Part shown: positions 1 to 10,200 of the stretch, one piece after another
Layout: each line of letters starts with the position of its first letter
Numbering within the stretch: the stretch's first letter is position 1
Assembly (NCBI RefSeq): GCF_002896855.1
Contig: NZ_CP021850.1
Location: 521,665 to 585,664, forward strand
Origin: Clostridium thermosuccinogenes
GTDB lineage: Bacteria; Bacillota; Clostridia; Acetivibrionales; DSM-5807
DNA: 64,000 nucleotides
Reading direction: 5' to 3'
Notes under the pieces: model-generated
Seen by the model: the letters and a program-made list of their open reading frames with translations, nothing else
What the model was told of the DNA's origin: nothing
The model's database searches: none
Program-made: the position numbers and the translations under genes

Positions 1-812
1 TCGGTGTAGTTATCAGGGCTTGTTGCCACTAAGTACAATTGATTGGACGGAATTCCCGGAGCCTCAATCCACTTGCCTGTCAGGTCGACAAACATGTCAT
101 AAAGATCCTGAGCCAGGTTTGCTGTACCGTTGAGAGGAGGGAACTTCTCGTTTTCCAGAACCTTATCCATATAAGCAGTCATGGTTTCGATGGACGTTAC
201 AGGTTCCAGACCGTATTTTTTCAGCAGATCTGTACGGTATACAAAACCGGCTGGAGTATATTCGCTGTAAAGGGTAGGTACCCCATAAATTCTACCGTTA
301 AATTTGCTTCCTGCCCATGTGCTTTCAGGAATTTCTGCCTTCAGCTTTGGAGCTGCGCTGTCAAGCATGTCTGTTATGTCAACAAGTGATCCCTCTGCAG
401 CCAATGTATAGTAGGAAACGACAGCATTAGGCGAAGCATGGGACATATCGAATTTTTCTCCCGAAGCAAAGAGCAGGGGATATTTTGTTGCGATATCGCC
501 CCAGTCGATATACTTCACTTCCAAGGTAGCATTGATATCAGCCTTAAGCTTCTTGTTGATTTCGTTTAATATGTCCTTGTTTGCGACTCCTTCACCGCCC
601 CAAAGGTAGTATATGAGCTTAACTTCCTTTGAAGTGTCGGGAGTTTTTGACGTATCGCCTCCGGTAGTGGAAGTGCCTGTAGTAGCATTACCTGTTGTCG
701 CATTATCACCGGAAGGGGACCCAGTTTTGCCACATCCCACAAGCATGCCTATCATGCTGATGCAAAGCACTACAGCAATGATAGTGGAAAAAATCCTTTG
801 ACCTTTTTTCAT
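1..812 (-). CDS. Sugar ABC transporter substrate-binding lipoprotein, LipO/LplA-like (C-terminus outside window)
   Basis: The reading frame opens at an ATG on the minus strand (812) preceded by GGAGGAATTACC and stays open to the left edge, giving about 270 residues of a protein that is normally near 500-560. The N-terminus has lysines, a hydrophobic stretch and a lipobox ending VGC (Cys27), then a Thr/Ser/Gly-rich linker (about residues 28-62) typical of Gram-positive lipoproteins. The mature part starts with KLIYYLWGG and resembles extracellular solute-binding proteins of the LipO group. It follows two permease genes on the same strand, so it is the capture component of that importer; the ligand is inferred to be a plant oligosaccharide. 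Only the N-terminal half is visible, so the family call rests on that half and the context. Confidence 0.85.
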   Translation of the reverse strand, partial: MKKGQRIFSTIIAVVLCISMIGMLVGCGKTGSPSGDNATTGNATTGTSTTGGDTSKTPDTSKEVKLIYYLWGGEGVANKDILNEINKKLKADINATLEVKYIDWGDIATKYPLLFASGEKFDMSHASPNAVVSYYTLAAEGSLVDITDMLDSAAPKLKAEIPESTWAGSKFNGRIYGVPTLYSEYTPAGFVYRTDLLKKYGLEPVTSIETMTAYMDKVLENEKFPPLNGTANLAQDLYDMFVDLTGKWIEAPGIPSNQLYLVATSPDNYT

Positions 813-908
813 GGTAATTCCTCCTTGAAAAATTTAAGTTTCCTTTTTTATTATCCGAAGAGTACGCATTATTCATACCCTCCAGCTTAAAAAAGTTTTT
901 TATGATAA

Positions 909-926
909 TCGCATTTCGCAATGCGA
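909..926 (-). other. Intercistronic hairpin between permease and binding-protein genes
   Basis: A perfect 7-bp stem (TCGCATT / AATGCGA) with a 4-nt loop lies in the 124-nt gap between the LplC-like permease and the lipoprotein gene. No good U-tract follows directly on the minus strand, so it is more likely an mRNA-processing or stabilising hairpin that lets the binding protein be made in excess than a full terminator. That role is inferred. Confidence 0.4.
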
Positions 927-936
927 ATACCTTCTG

Positions 937-1848
937 TTATCCTTTAACGGCACCTACAGTAAGACCGCTTATAAAGTAACGCTGAACAAACGGATAAAGC
1001 AGAATGATAGGTCCGGTGGCCACCACGGCTGTCGCCATTTTTATGGACTGGCTCGGCAGCTCAGAGGCATCAATAACGATACCCTTGCTTATCAAAAACT
1101 GCACATTTGCCTGATTGACCATTTTCTGCAGGAAATACTGCAGAGGGAACTTCTCGGCCGATTCGATATAGAGCATGGCATTGTACCACTGGTTCCAGTA
1201 ACCGAGGGCTTGAAACAGGCCGACTGTAGCCAGTGCGGGTATCGACAGGGGCATGTATATCTGCCAGTATATCCTGAAGTCCCCTGCTCCGTCGATAGTT
1301 GCCGATTCATACATGGAATCCGGAACCGAACGCATGAAATTCCTCATAAGGAATATGGACCATGCACTCATCAAGCTCGGCAAAATCATCGAAAGAATAC
1401 TGTTTTTCAGGCCAAGGTATCTGACCATGAGAATATAGCTGGGTATAAGGCCGCCGCTGAACAGGGTTGTAAAATAGATGAAGAAAGAGAAAAAGTTGCG
1501 GTATTTAAAATCCTTCCTGTTCAACACATATCCTGTCATAGACATAAAGAACAAGCCAAAAAATGTTCCAGCTACGGTTATGATTATTGTGACTTTGTAA
1601 GAGTCAATAAGCTTCTTGGGGTTGCTAAGCAAAAATTCATATGCACTGGTAGTGAATTTTTTTGGAAAAAGCTTGAAGCCTTCGCTGATGATCTCCTTCT
1701 CCTCCATGAAGGACGAGGTTATCATCAATGCAAAAGGGAACAGGCACAGCAGTGCAAATACAGTGATAATTATATAACACGCCGTCTTAAGGGCAGCATT
1801 GTCAAGGCCCTGCTTCACGCGATTTTTATTATATGCTTGTGGAACCAT
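937..1848 (-). CDS. Carbohydrate ABC transporter permease, LplC/YtcP-like (MalG type)
   Basis: A 303-residue inner-membrane protein with six predicted membrane helices. The EAA loop that contacts the ATPase is clear: YESATIDGAGDFRIYWQIY. It is the second transmembrane half of a CUT1-type importer. An upstream ATG at 1932 is possible in frame, but GGAGG sits 6 nt before the ATG at 1848, so 1848 is chosen. It lies between the LplB-like permease and the LipO-like lipoprotein on the same strand, the usual order of lplBC-lipO clusters in Bacillales and Clostridia. No ATPase gene is near, so a shared MsiK/UgpC-type ATPase elsewhere is presumed. Confidence 0.9.
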   Translation of the reverse strand: MVPQAYNKNRVKQGLDNAALKTACYIIITVFALLCLFPFALMITSSFMEEKEIISEGFKLFPKKFTTSAYEFLLSNPKKLIDSYKVTIIITVAGTFFGLFFMSMTGYVLNRKDFKYRNFFSFFIYFTTLFSGGLIPSYILMVRYLGLKNSILSMILPSLMSAWSIFLMRNFMRSVPDSMYESATIDGAGDFRIYWQIYMPLSIPALATVGLFQALGYWNQWYNAMLYIESAEKFPLQYFLQKMVNQANVQFLISKGIVIDASELPSQSIKMATAVVATGPIILLYPFVQRYFISGLTVGAVKG

Positions 1849-1964
1849 TTTCATCCTCCTCGTACTGCAAACGCTTTTTATGTTCACGGTGGTTTGCTTT
1901 GTTTGATTTATACTCTGCAATACCAAGCACAAAGCCTGAAATTGCGCTTTGCCGCATAATACTC

Positions 1965-2900
1965 TTAGAACAGCGCGTTGTCAGGGTCAACCTTTTTAAC
2001 AACTAAGTTGACGGCAAGAACCATTACCAGGCCGAACACAGACTGGTAGAAACCGGCTGCGGCGCCCATTGAGAAGTTATACTGCCCAACCAGTGCTCTG
2101 AACACATAAGTATCGATGATGTCCGTCTGGGGAAACAGCACTGAGTTGTTGCCTATCAGGTTGTAAAACAAATCAAAGGAGCCTCTCAATATGCCGCCAA
2201 GCCCGAACAAAAACAGCAGTATAAAGGTCGGCTTAAGCATCGGAAGAGTAATATATCGGATTTTCTTCCATGAGTTTACACCATCGATATATGCGGCTTC
2301 ATAAATTTCTTTGTCAAAACCGGTTATAGCAGCAAGATATACAATCATACCGTATCCGGTGCTCTTCCAAATATTAAAGGCAACTATTATATACTTCCAT
2401 ATTCCCTGGTCGGAATAGAATTCATGCCGTTCAAATCCCAATAAAGTAAGGATCGTGTTTGCAAAACCATAATCGTAATTAAACAGATTGTATGCAAAGA
2501 AGCCTACCAGCACAAAAGAAATAAAGTGGGGCAGTAATATTATCGACTGGGATAACTTCTTGAAAGGCTTGCTGTTTATTTCGGAAAGCATTATGGCAAA
2601 GGCCACCTGTATAGCATTACCCAGCGCTATAAATACCAGGTTATAAAGCAAAGTATTTTTGGTTATATTCCATAAATCTCCGTTTCGTACAAGAAATTCA
2701 AAGTTCTTGAACCCGACGAAATTGCTTCCGAAAATGCCCTTATTCATTTTGTAGTCTACAAAGGCTATATAAGCGCCCGGCATAGGTATATAATGAAAGA
2801 CTATGAAGTAGACTACCGTTGGCAAAATCATCAAAAACAGAACTTTATTTTTCCAAAGCTCATGAGAAAAACCCATAAGACCGGAGCGAATTTTTGACAT
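1965..2900 (-). CDS. Carbohydrate ABC transporter permease, LplB/YteP-like (MalF type)
   Basis: A 311-residue multi-spanning membrane protein starting MSKIRSGLMGF, with a first helix around residues 19-38 and the EAA motif YEAAYIDGVNSWKKIRYITL near residue 205. It pairs with the downstream permease to form the channel of an oligosaccharide importer. The ATG at 2900 has an AGAGG about 12 nt upstream, a slightly long spacing; an in-frame ATG at 2939 has no ribosome site. This is the first gene of the minus-strand operon and faces the divergent sulfatase operon across a 449-bp regulatory region, so the two operons are probably co-regulated. Confidence 0.9.
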   Translation of the reverse strand: MSKIRSGLMGFSHELWKNKVLFLMILPTVVYFIVFHYIPMPGAYIAFVDYKMNKGIFGSNFVGFKNFEFLVRNGDLWNITKNTLLYNLVFIALGNAIQVAFAIMLSEINSKPFKKLSQSIILLPHFISFVLVGFFAYNLFNYDYGFANTILTLLGFERHEFYSDQGIWKYIIVAFNIWKSTGYGMIVYLAAITGFDKEIYEAAYIDGVNSWKKIRYITLPMLKPTFILLFLFGLGGILRGSFDLFYNLIGNNSVLFPQTDIIDTYVFRALVGQYNFSMGAAAGFYQSVFGLVMVLAVNLVVKKVDPDNALF

Positions 2901-3257
2901 ACCATAATCATTCCTCTCGTTTATAGTTGGGTGATACAAATTATGTGCTAGACTCGGAAGACAAAATACACTAACTTATTTATCAAGCTAAACTATTGCA
3001 TCAATGTAATTACAATTATGTAATAACTCCGTAATTAAGCTACTGTACTCAGTTGAAATATGTTGTGAAAACGTTTCTATTAATTTCAATCGTTATACCA
3101 CAAATATAAACAAACCACATCAAAAAGTCAATAGGTAATCTATAAAATTATATGTAAAATTTTTAAGTGAGCCATATATTTTTTGCACAATATTCCTATT
3201 ATAAAGGTTATAAAGGGGAGCGTTGGCTTGCGGTGTTTTCACAAAAGAACATTCGTA
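2901..3257. other. Non-coding divergent regulatory region
   Basis: No convincing gene lies between the divergent transporter and sulfatase operons. The stretch is AT-rich and contains a perfect 10-bp palindrome TGTAATTACA (about 3005-3014) and a cre/LacI-like operator (3066-3079, listed separately). The minus-strand promoter for the transporter must lie here, but I could not identify a convincing -35/-10 pair for it. Confidence 0.5.
3066..3079. promoter_or_regulatory. cre/LacI-family-like operator 1
   Basis: TGAAAACGTTTCTA matches the catabolite-responsive consensus TGWAANCGNTNWCA at all but two fixed positions and keeps the AACGTT core. LacI/GalR-family regulators and CcpA both bind sites of this kind, so the regulator cannot be named. 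It lies about 165 bp upstream of the transporter start on the minus strand. Confidence 0.45.
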
Positions 3258-3286
3258 TTGACAATGCAATGAACAAGATTTACAAT
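3258..3286 (+). promoter_or_regulatory. Sigma-A-type promoter of the sulfatase operon
   Basis: A perfect -35 TTGACA (3258-3263) is followed after 17 nt by TACAAT (3281-3286). The expected start point near 3293 gives a 5' UTR of about 55 nt that contains the operator at 3315-3328, an arrangement suited to repressor roadblock. Confidence 0.7.
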
Positions 3287-3314
3287 GGCATTAGTATGCT
3301 ATTTATTATTTAGG

Positions 3315-3328
3315 TGTAAACGTTTCCA
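3315..3328. promoter_or_regulatory. cre/LacI-family-like operator 2
   Basis: TGTAAACGTTTCCA matches the cre consensus at every fixed position but one. It lies about 20-35 nt downstream of the predicted transcription start and just ahead of the ribosome site of the sulfatase gene, so binding would block transcription. It could serve CcpA-mediated glucose repression or a dedicated LacI-type repressor. Confidence 0.55.
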
Positions 3329-3349
3329 TCAAAATTCGGAGGTATCGAT

Positions 3350-4813
3350 ATGAGAGTTCTAATGCTTGACCTTGACACCTTACGCCCGGATCATCTTCAC
3401 TGTTACGGATACAGAAGAAACACTTCGCCGTCCATAGATTCCATTTGCGAAGATGGAATGAGATTTGACAACTATTATTGCTCCGATGCACCCTGCCTGC
3501 CATCAAGAGCGGCGCTTACGACAGGCATGTTCGGGATACATAATGGTGCGATTAACCATGGCGACACCACTGCGGATTTGCGCCATTATGGAAACGGCAG
3601 AGGTTTCCATGATCCAATCCTCGAAAGCAATCTTTTCTTTTTATTCAGGAGAGCCGGCATGCATACGGCAACCATAAGCAGCTTCGCAGAAAGGCACTCT
3701 TCCTATTGGTTTAATGCCGGTTTCCATGAGGTGGTAAACTGCGGCAAACGCGGTGACGAAAGAGCCGATGAGGTTTTGCCGTCAGTGCTGGATTGGGTTT
3801 CCCGCAATGCGGATAAAGACAACTGGTTCCTGCATGTGAATTTATGGGACCCGCACACTCCTTACAGAGCGCCGATGGAATTTGGAAACCCGTTTGAAAA
3901 CGATCCGCTTCCGGAATGGATTACTGAGGATGTATTGAAAATCCATCTGGAGCATGTGGGACCGCACAGCATAAATGAAATAGGAATGTACACCGATAAT
4001 TCACCGGCCCAGTACCCAAGACAGCTGGGTAAAGCCACGAATTTAAAAGAAGTGAAAGAGGTTATAGACGGATATGACTGCGGAATCCGTTATATGGATG
4101 ATAAGATAGGAAGGCTTCTGGCGCTTCTGAAAGAAAAAGGCATTTATGATGACATGGTTATCATAGTAACGTCGGATCACGGTGAAAACATGGGTGAGCT
4201 GGGAATATATTCGGAGCACGGCACTGCCGACAATATAACTACCCGGATACCTATGATAATTAAGTGGCCGGGGATGAAGAAGGGTGTGGACAAAGGTCTC
4301 CATTATAACCTCGATCTTGTTCCGACCATAGCCGAGTTGCTGGGAATTCCGAAATATTCCGGATGGGACGGGCAAAGCTATGCTGAAACGCTGCGTACCG
4401 GTGCCGACACAGGACGCCCATATCTTGTGCTGTCTCAGTGTTCCCATGTTTGCCAGCGATCTGTGCGTTTCGACGACTATATATATATCAGAACATACCA
4501 TGATGGTTATCATCTTTTCCCGACAGAGATGCTGTTTAATGTGAAGGAAGATTTCCACGAACAGCATAATCTTGCAGAGGAGCGGCCGGATCTATGCGGG
4601 AAAGCCTGCCGGTATTTGCTGGACTGGCACCAGCAGATGATGATGGCATCCCGAAGCGATGTTGATCCCTTGTGGACGGTTATCAGAGAAGGGGGGCCTT
4701 TCCATGCAAAAGGCAATCTTCCGGCATACTGCGAACGTCTGAAAAAAACAGGCAGAGCTAAGGGCGCGGAAGAATTGATGAAGAGGCATCCTCAAGAATT
4801 TGGGAGAAGATGA
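3350..4813 (+). CDS. Cytoplasmic type I (formylglycine) sulfatase
   Basis: A 487-residue sulfatase that hydrolyses a sulfate ester. The formylglycine motif is CLPSRAALTTG with the modified residue at Cys49, the C-x-P-S-R form. The N-terminal MLDLDTLRPDH supplies metal-binding aspartates (Asp7, Asp9), and SDHGENMGELG (Asp276/His277) supplies the later metal ligands. There is no signal peptide, so it should act on imported sulfated oligosaccharides in the cytoplasm. Because the motif uses Cys, an anaerobic radical-SAM maturase (anSME) would be needed; none is in the window. A GGAGG lies just upstream of the ATG. It is the first gene of a catabolic operon with GH35, a phosphorylase and GH3. The sugar carrying the sulfate is unknown. 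Confidence 0.93.
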   Translation: MRVLMLDLDTLRPDHLHCYGYRRNTSPSIDSICEDGMRFDNYYCSDAPCLPSRAALTTGMFGIHNGAINHGDTTADLRHYGNGRGFHDPILESNLFFLFRRAGMHTATISSFAERHSSYWFNAGFHEVVNCGKRGDERADEVLPSVLDWVSRNADKDNWFLHVNLWDPHTPYRAPMEFGNPFENDPLPEWITEDVLKIHLEHVGPHSINEIGMYTDNSPAQYPRQLGKATNLKEVKEVIDGYDCGIRYMDDKIGRLLALLKEKGIYDDMVIIVTSDHGENMGELGIYSEHGTADNITTRIPMIIKWPGMKKGVDKGLHYNLDLVPTIAELLGIPKYSGWDGQSYAETLRTGADTGRPYLVLSQCSHVCQRSVRFDDYIYIRTYHDGYHLFPTEMLFNVKEDFHEQHNLAEERPDLCGKACRYLLDWHQQMMMASRSDVDPLWTVIREGGPFHAKGNLPAYCERLKKTGRAKGAEELMKRHPQEFGRR

Positions 4814-4823
4814 GGTAAAGCTG

Positions 4824-7214
4824 ATGGTCTTATTTAACGATAAAAAAATACTTATTGATTCAAAGCCGGTATTTTTGCTGTCGGGGGAGCTGCATTATTT
4901 CCGTCAGCCAAGGGAGAACTGGCAGCACCTCATTGACGAAGCAAAAGCAATGGGGCTGAACTGCATAGCTTCCTATGTTCCATGGATTTTGCATGAGGAG
5001 AAGGAGGGGGATTACAGGTTTGACGGAAACCTTGATTTAGGAGCATTCATTGACCTTTGCGGCAAAAACGGCTTGTACTTCTTTGTGAGACCGGGACCAT
5101 TTATAATGGCTGAAATGAAGAATGAAGGACTTCCCTATTGGGTGGCGAAAAAGCATCCTGATGCGGTGCCGGTGGGATTTGACGGGAAGCAGGTTCCATG
5201 CACCACCCTGGATTATCTGAACCCAGGATATCTGGAAGAATGCCGCAAATGGTACAGGAAAGTTATGTCGATTATAGCTCCCAGGCTTCACTGCAACGGA
5301 GGCAATATAATCGGAGTTCAGCTTGACAACGAAATCGGAATGCTCAACTGGGTTACCAACCACCCCTTGTTGAATGATAACGTGCTTAACCGCTTTATAA
5401 GCTACCTGAAGGAAATATATGATGAAGACAGCTTGAGAAAAAGGTATCCCTTTGCCTGGAATGATACGGAGGGAGTGTTTGAGAAACTCCGTTCTCCGGA
5501 AGAGAGCTATTCCGTGGAGTTTCATACTGATTATGGAAGGTTCATGCGCCGATATTATGCCGAATACGTATCTAAACTGAAGAGCTATGCCGAGGAATCC
5601 GGAATTCATGATACTCCGTTTTTTATCAATATCCACGGTACGGGACAGGGCCGCATCTTTGACTTCCCGTTAGGGATAAGCCAGCTTTATGAGGCTTACA
5701 ACCAGGGTGACGGTATGATAAGCGGCACGGATGTGTATCTGGGAGAACCGACGGAGGGTAAATACCAGGATTTGTATGTGATTAATGCATTAACCGATTG
5801 CATGAACAAAAAGGGCAATCCCCTGACTTCCATTGAATTTGAGTGCAGTGACGGGCCTTATTGCTCTTTGAGCGGCATGCGTTACCATCCCTCCGCCACA
5901 TCCCACAAAATGCTGATGTGCCTGTCTCAGAACGCAAGGATGTTGAGCTTTTATGTATTCAGCGGAGGAGAGAATTATTTGCTGGAGTATCCGGAAAAGG
6001 ACGGCAACGAGAGAATGGCATTTACAGGCCAGCTCCACGGATACAACGCTCCTGTCCAGCCCGACGGAAGCCATAACTATTCCTTCGATCATATAGCTAA
6101 AACAGCCCGGTCAATACATGCCTTAAATGGCCTTATAGCTTCTTCAAGGCAGAGGCTGGATGATGTTTCGATGGCATTTATTCCGGATTATTTCCTTACT
6201 GAGGCAGCTTATCAAAAGTCCGACAGGGTAAAAAGCGTATTTGAAAATTTGAAGAGATGGCGTTGCGCCCACAGCATAGACAGTGTTGCCCGGGCCCTTC
6301 TGGGACATAACATCAGCTTTGACGCGGTTGATATACAAAATGGAGAAATTCCTCAGGAAAAAGCGCTGGTTGTTTTGTCGGCGCGCTATATGCAAAGGGA
6401 AATCCAGGAAAAACTCGTGGATTATGTTGAAAAGGGCGGCAGGCTTCTTATTTATGGTGAGCTGCCTGAATTCGACCTGGAAGGCAACCCATGCACACTG
6501 CTAATTGATGCTATGAAGCTGTCTTCCCCTTCGTACGTTGAAAACACACCGCCGACATATTTTCTCACATTTGAAGGCTGCAACCAGTTCAAAAATGTGG
6601 TTCCCATGCACCGGGGAGAATCGGCGCAGTGCTTTGAAGCCGATGAGGACGCTATTTTATCCCCTTATGGAAGTGGCAAGATGTGTGGGATGATAAAATC
6701 CATAGGCAAAGGGGAAATATGCGCGATAACATGTGATTACCCAGCGGATATGGAATTTTACGCCAGGATTTTTGACAGGCTTGCCATCAAGGCTTCACTG
6801 AAGGTTAAGCATTACCGGCAGGGGATATATGCTGCGGCTACCGAGTCAGAGGACGGTCAGAGGCTTTTGTATGTTATAAACCTGGATGCTGTAAAGAAAA
6901 CTGTTGATATAGAAATGGATGGAGAAATTCTGTTTAAGGATTTTACGCTGGGAGAGAAAGCTTCATATATTTTGCCTGTCGGTGTAAAGGCCGCCGGTGG
7001 GGTTATTGTCAAATCCACGGCTGAAGTTGTGGGGCTGGCGGAAAATTCCATCGTATTCCGGCCTACACAGGGTAATGACTATATTATAATCAAGACCGAC
7101 AGAAATGTAATTCCGCCTGAAAACTGTACAGTAAGCCAAAAGGACGGCACAGCTGTAATTGTCAAAAACGGAAGTGATTTTGCGGGTGACACGATGATAG
7201 TTGAATTTGCATGA
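4824..7214 (+). CDS. GH35-like beta-galactosidase
   Basis: A 796-residue cytoplasmic glycosidase. The N-terminal TIM barrel carries the GH35-type segment GGNIIGVQLDNEIG with the presumed acid/base Glu170. A candidate nucleophile lies in SIEFECSDG (Glu338 or Glu340). The N-terminal SGELHYFRQPRENW and RPGPFIMAEM also match the family. GH35 members usually remove terminal beta-galactose. The ATG at 4824 is preferred because GAGG lies about 8 nt upstream; an in-frame ATG at 4800 would overlap the sulfatase gene. It sits 10 nt after the sulfatase stop, so the two are probably co-translated. No signal peptide is present. Family membership is fairly clear; the substrate (galactoside or related) is not. 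Confidence 0.85.
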   Translation: MVLFNDKKILIDSKPVFLLSGELHYFRQPRENWQHLIDEAKAMGLNCIASYVPWILHEEKEGDYRFDGNLDLGAFIDLCGKNGLYFFVRPGPFIMAEMKNEGLPYWVAKKHPDAVPVGFDGKQVPCTTLDYLNPGYLEECRKWYRKVMSIIAPRLHCNGGNIIGVQLDNEIGMLNWVTNHPLLNDNVLNRFISYLKEIYDEDSLRKRYPFAWNDTEGVFEKLRSPEESYSVEFHTDYGRFMRRYYAEYVSKLKSYAEESGIHDTPFFINIHGTGQGRIFDFPLGISQLYEAYNQGDGMISGTDVYLGEPTEGKYQDLYVINALTDCMNKKGNPLTSIEFECSDGPYCSLSGMRYHPSATSHKMLMCLSQNARMLSFYVFSGGENYLLEYPEKDGNERMAFTGQLHGYNAPVQPDGSHNYSFDHIAKTARSIHALNGLIASSRQRLDDVSMAFIPDYFLTEAAYQKSDRVKSVFENLKRWRCAHSIDSVARALLGHNISFDAVDIQNGEIPQEKALVVLSARYMQREIQEKLVDYVEKGGRLLIYGELPEFDLEGNPCTLLIDAMKLSSPSYVENTPPTYFLTFEGCNQFKNVVPMHRGESAQCFEADEDAILSPYGSGKMCGMIKSIGKGEICAITCDYPADMEFYARIFDRLAIKASLKVKHYRQGIYAAATESEDGQRLLYVINLDAVKKTVDIEMDGEILFKDFTLGEKASYILPVGVKAAGGVIVKSTAEVVGLAENSIVFRPTQGNDYIIIKTDRNVIPPENCTVSQKDGTAVIVKNGSDFAGDTMIVEFA

Positions 7215-7271
7215 TTCCCGCACTGCGTATATATTTTTAAGATGGCAAAAATGAAAGGAGATAGCTAACAA

Positions 7272-10200
7272 GTGAGACTAACCCAAAATGATGACATTAT
7301 TACGTTTGGGAAGGGGGAGTATGTTTATTCTTTCCTTTCTACGGGAGATATTTTTGAGTTTACCTGCGGCAATTTTTTGATAAATGAATTTCAGGGAAGT
7401 GCCATGGAAGGCTCTGCGAACAATATATACCTTCGCATTTACAAGGAAGGAGCAATCAAATTCTATCCTCTCCTGGGAATATCATCGAAGAGCAGGTTGT
7501 CGAGAGGCCAAAATACCCTGGTCTATTCAGGAGAAGTGGAGGGCATAGCCTATACTGTGACCTTTCATCCTGCCGATGATGGCATCTGGTTCTGGAATGT
7601 TGAGCTCTGCGGCAGTGGAGTGATAGTGGATGTGGTATACGGGCAGGATATCGGGGTTGCAAGCAAGGGAGGAGTTTTGACAAATGAGCTGTATATGGCT
7701 CAGTACCTTGGACACAGGGTATTCGAGACCGAAAACGGATACTGCGTGTGCTCCCGGCAAAATCAACCCCAGGATGGATGCTTTCCTTATATCCAGCAGG
7801 GAATGATAAAGGGCAGAGCCGTAGGCTATTCCACCGACGGAATGCAGTTTTTCGGGCTGTCCTACAAGGAGACTCAGAAGCCTGAAGCTTTGACCGGTGA
7901 TCTGCCCAACAAAAACTATCAGTATGAATTTTCCTATATCGGTCTTCAAAGTGAGAAGATCGTATTAGAAGGAAAGCACTCCCTGACCTTTTATGCAATC
8001 TTCCGAAAAAATCATGAGGACGCTATAAGAGAACTGGAGTACACCCACGAGGTAGTGGCTGCTTTTGATGCTTTTTCCAAGCTTATGGAAGAGGTGGAGG
8101 ATTGTCCTCAAATAAAGGTACGGGATGAATTCGGAGAACCATTTGCCTCCAGGGAGTGGAGCGTGGATGAGATCGACGCCCTTTTCCCGGAGCGTAAGCT
8201 GGAAGAACGGGAAGATGGACAGCTGCTTTCATTTTTCACCCCGAAACATTCCCATGTGGTCCTGAAGCAAAAGGAGCTTATGGTGGAACGCCCCCATGGT
8301 ACGATCATCACCACAAGGATAAACCCCGACAGGGTGGACAACAGGCTGATTTCTTCCACCAACTATATTTACGGGCTCTTCAATGCTCAGATGGTAGTGG
8401 GCAATACCTCTTTCCACAAGTTCCTTTCCGCTGCCCGGGGTATGCTCAATGTGCTGAAAAATTCCGGACAGAGGCTGTACGTGAAAATAGACGGCAAATA
8501 CCGCCTTCTGACCCTCCCGTCGGTGTATGAAATGGGGATGAACTATTCCCGTTGGTTTTATTCCATTGGCGATGATATTTTGAGGGTGACAACCTATGCC
8601 GCGGCTGAGAGATGCGATATAATCCTCCAGGTGGAGAGCATGTCCAATAAAGCCTATGACTTCATAGTGACCAACCAGGTGGTGATGGGAGAAAATGAGT
8701 TCCAGCACCCGGCGAGAGTTGAAGAGGTAGGAATTAACAGGAAGACCTTGCGTTTCAGGCCCGATCCCGAGCACTGGGCTAATAATCCTTACCCGGGGCT
8801 GCATTATGATGTTCATGTTTCCGATCCTTCTTATACATTAAGCGATGACAGAATTTTCTTCGAGGATGGGAAAAGCCGGAACGGGACTCTTGTAACCCTG
8901 TCCATCCGGCAGTCATCGGGATTTTCTGTGGTGATGCATGGCGCTCTTGAGGAGGAAGAAGAAGCTGCAACCATTTCATACAATTTTGAGGATGAATGGG
9001 AAAAGTATTATAGATTTTACCGGAAGATAAGCGGCGGCCTGCAGCTCAAAAAAGAAGGAGAAGGCAGTGAAAAGATTGAAAAGCTGAATGAGACCATATG
9101 GTGGTTCACCCATAATGCCCTGGTGCATTTTGCTGTGCCCCACGGATTGGAGCAGCCGGGTGGAGCGGCGTGGGGTACCCGTGATGTTTGTCAGGGTCCT
9201 ATGGAATTTTTCCTGACAACTCAGAACTACCTGCTTGCGCGATCTACCCTGCTTACGGTATTTTCTCATCAGACTCTGCAGACAGGTGAGTGGCCTCAAT
9301 GGTTCATGTTTGACCGGTATCCCTACAATGCCGGGGAATGCCATGGAGATGTGGTATTCTGGCCTTTGAAATGCATCGGCGATTATCTGCATGAATCCGG
9401 TGATTATTCGATTCTGGAGGAGAAAATACCATATATCGATGGGGAAAACGGGAGAGCCACCCTTGATGCTGAGACGCTGCTTGAGCATATAAAAAGGGCT
9501 TTCGGCTCGATTGAAAAGAGGTTCCTGGACGGCACCCATCTTATTTCCTATGCAGGGGGAGACTGGGATGATACCCTTCAACCGGCCGATGAGTCTATGA
9601 AAGAGAAGCTTGTGAGCTCGTGGACTCAAGCTTTGGCATACCAGGTTTTGACAAGGCTGGCAGAAACGCTGTCTACAGTGGATGAAGCCTTTTCAGGTCA
9701 GCTTAGGTATACTGCAAGGCAGATAAAAAAGGCCTTTGATGATATACTGGTAAAAGACGGAGTTATAGCAGGTTTTGTGTGCAGGGAAGATGATGGTTCC
9801 TTTAAACATATGCTTCATCCTTCGGATGACAGCACATCCATACATTACCGCCTTCTGCCCATGACGAGAAGCATAATAGCGGGCCTTGTGGACAAGGAGC
9901 AGGCTTACAGGAACGTGGAAGTTATTGACGAGCATCTCTCTTTCCCCGACGGAGTGCGGCTTATGGATAGACCTGCCCGCTATGACGGCGGTATAAGCCA
10001 CCTTTTCAGAAGAGCTGAGCAAGCGGCAAATGTCGGCAGGGAAATCAGCCTTCAGTATACCCATGCCCACATAAGGTATATTGAGGCGATGGCAAAGCTT
10101 GGAGAAAGTCAGAAAGCATGGGATGCACTGCTTAAGGTTAACCCTATCAAGATAAAGGATGAGGTTTCCAATGCCCTGACACGGCAGAGCAATATGTATT

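Noticed and set aside
1210-1959. 249-codon plus-strand open frame opposite the LplC-like permease
   Set aside because: It lies antisense to a permease with a clear EAA motif, has no ribosome site and the translation has no recognisable domain; a shadow of the real gene.
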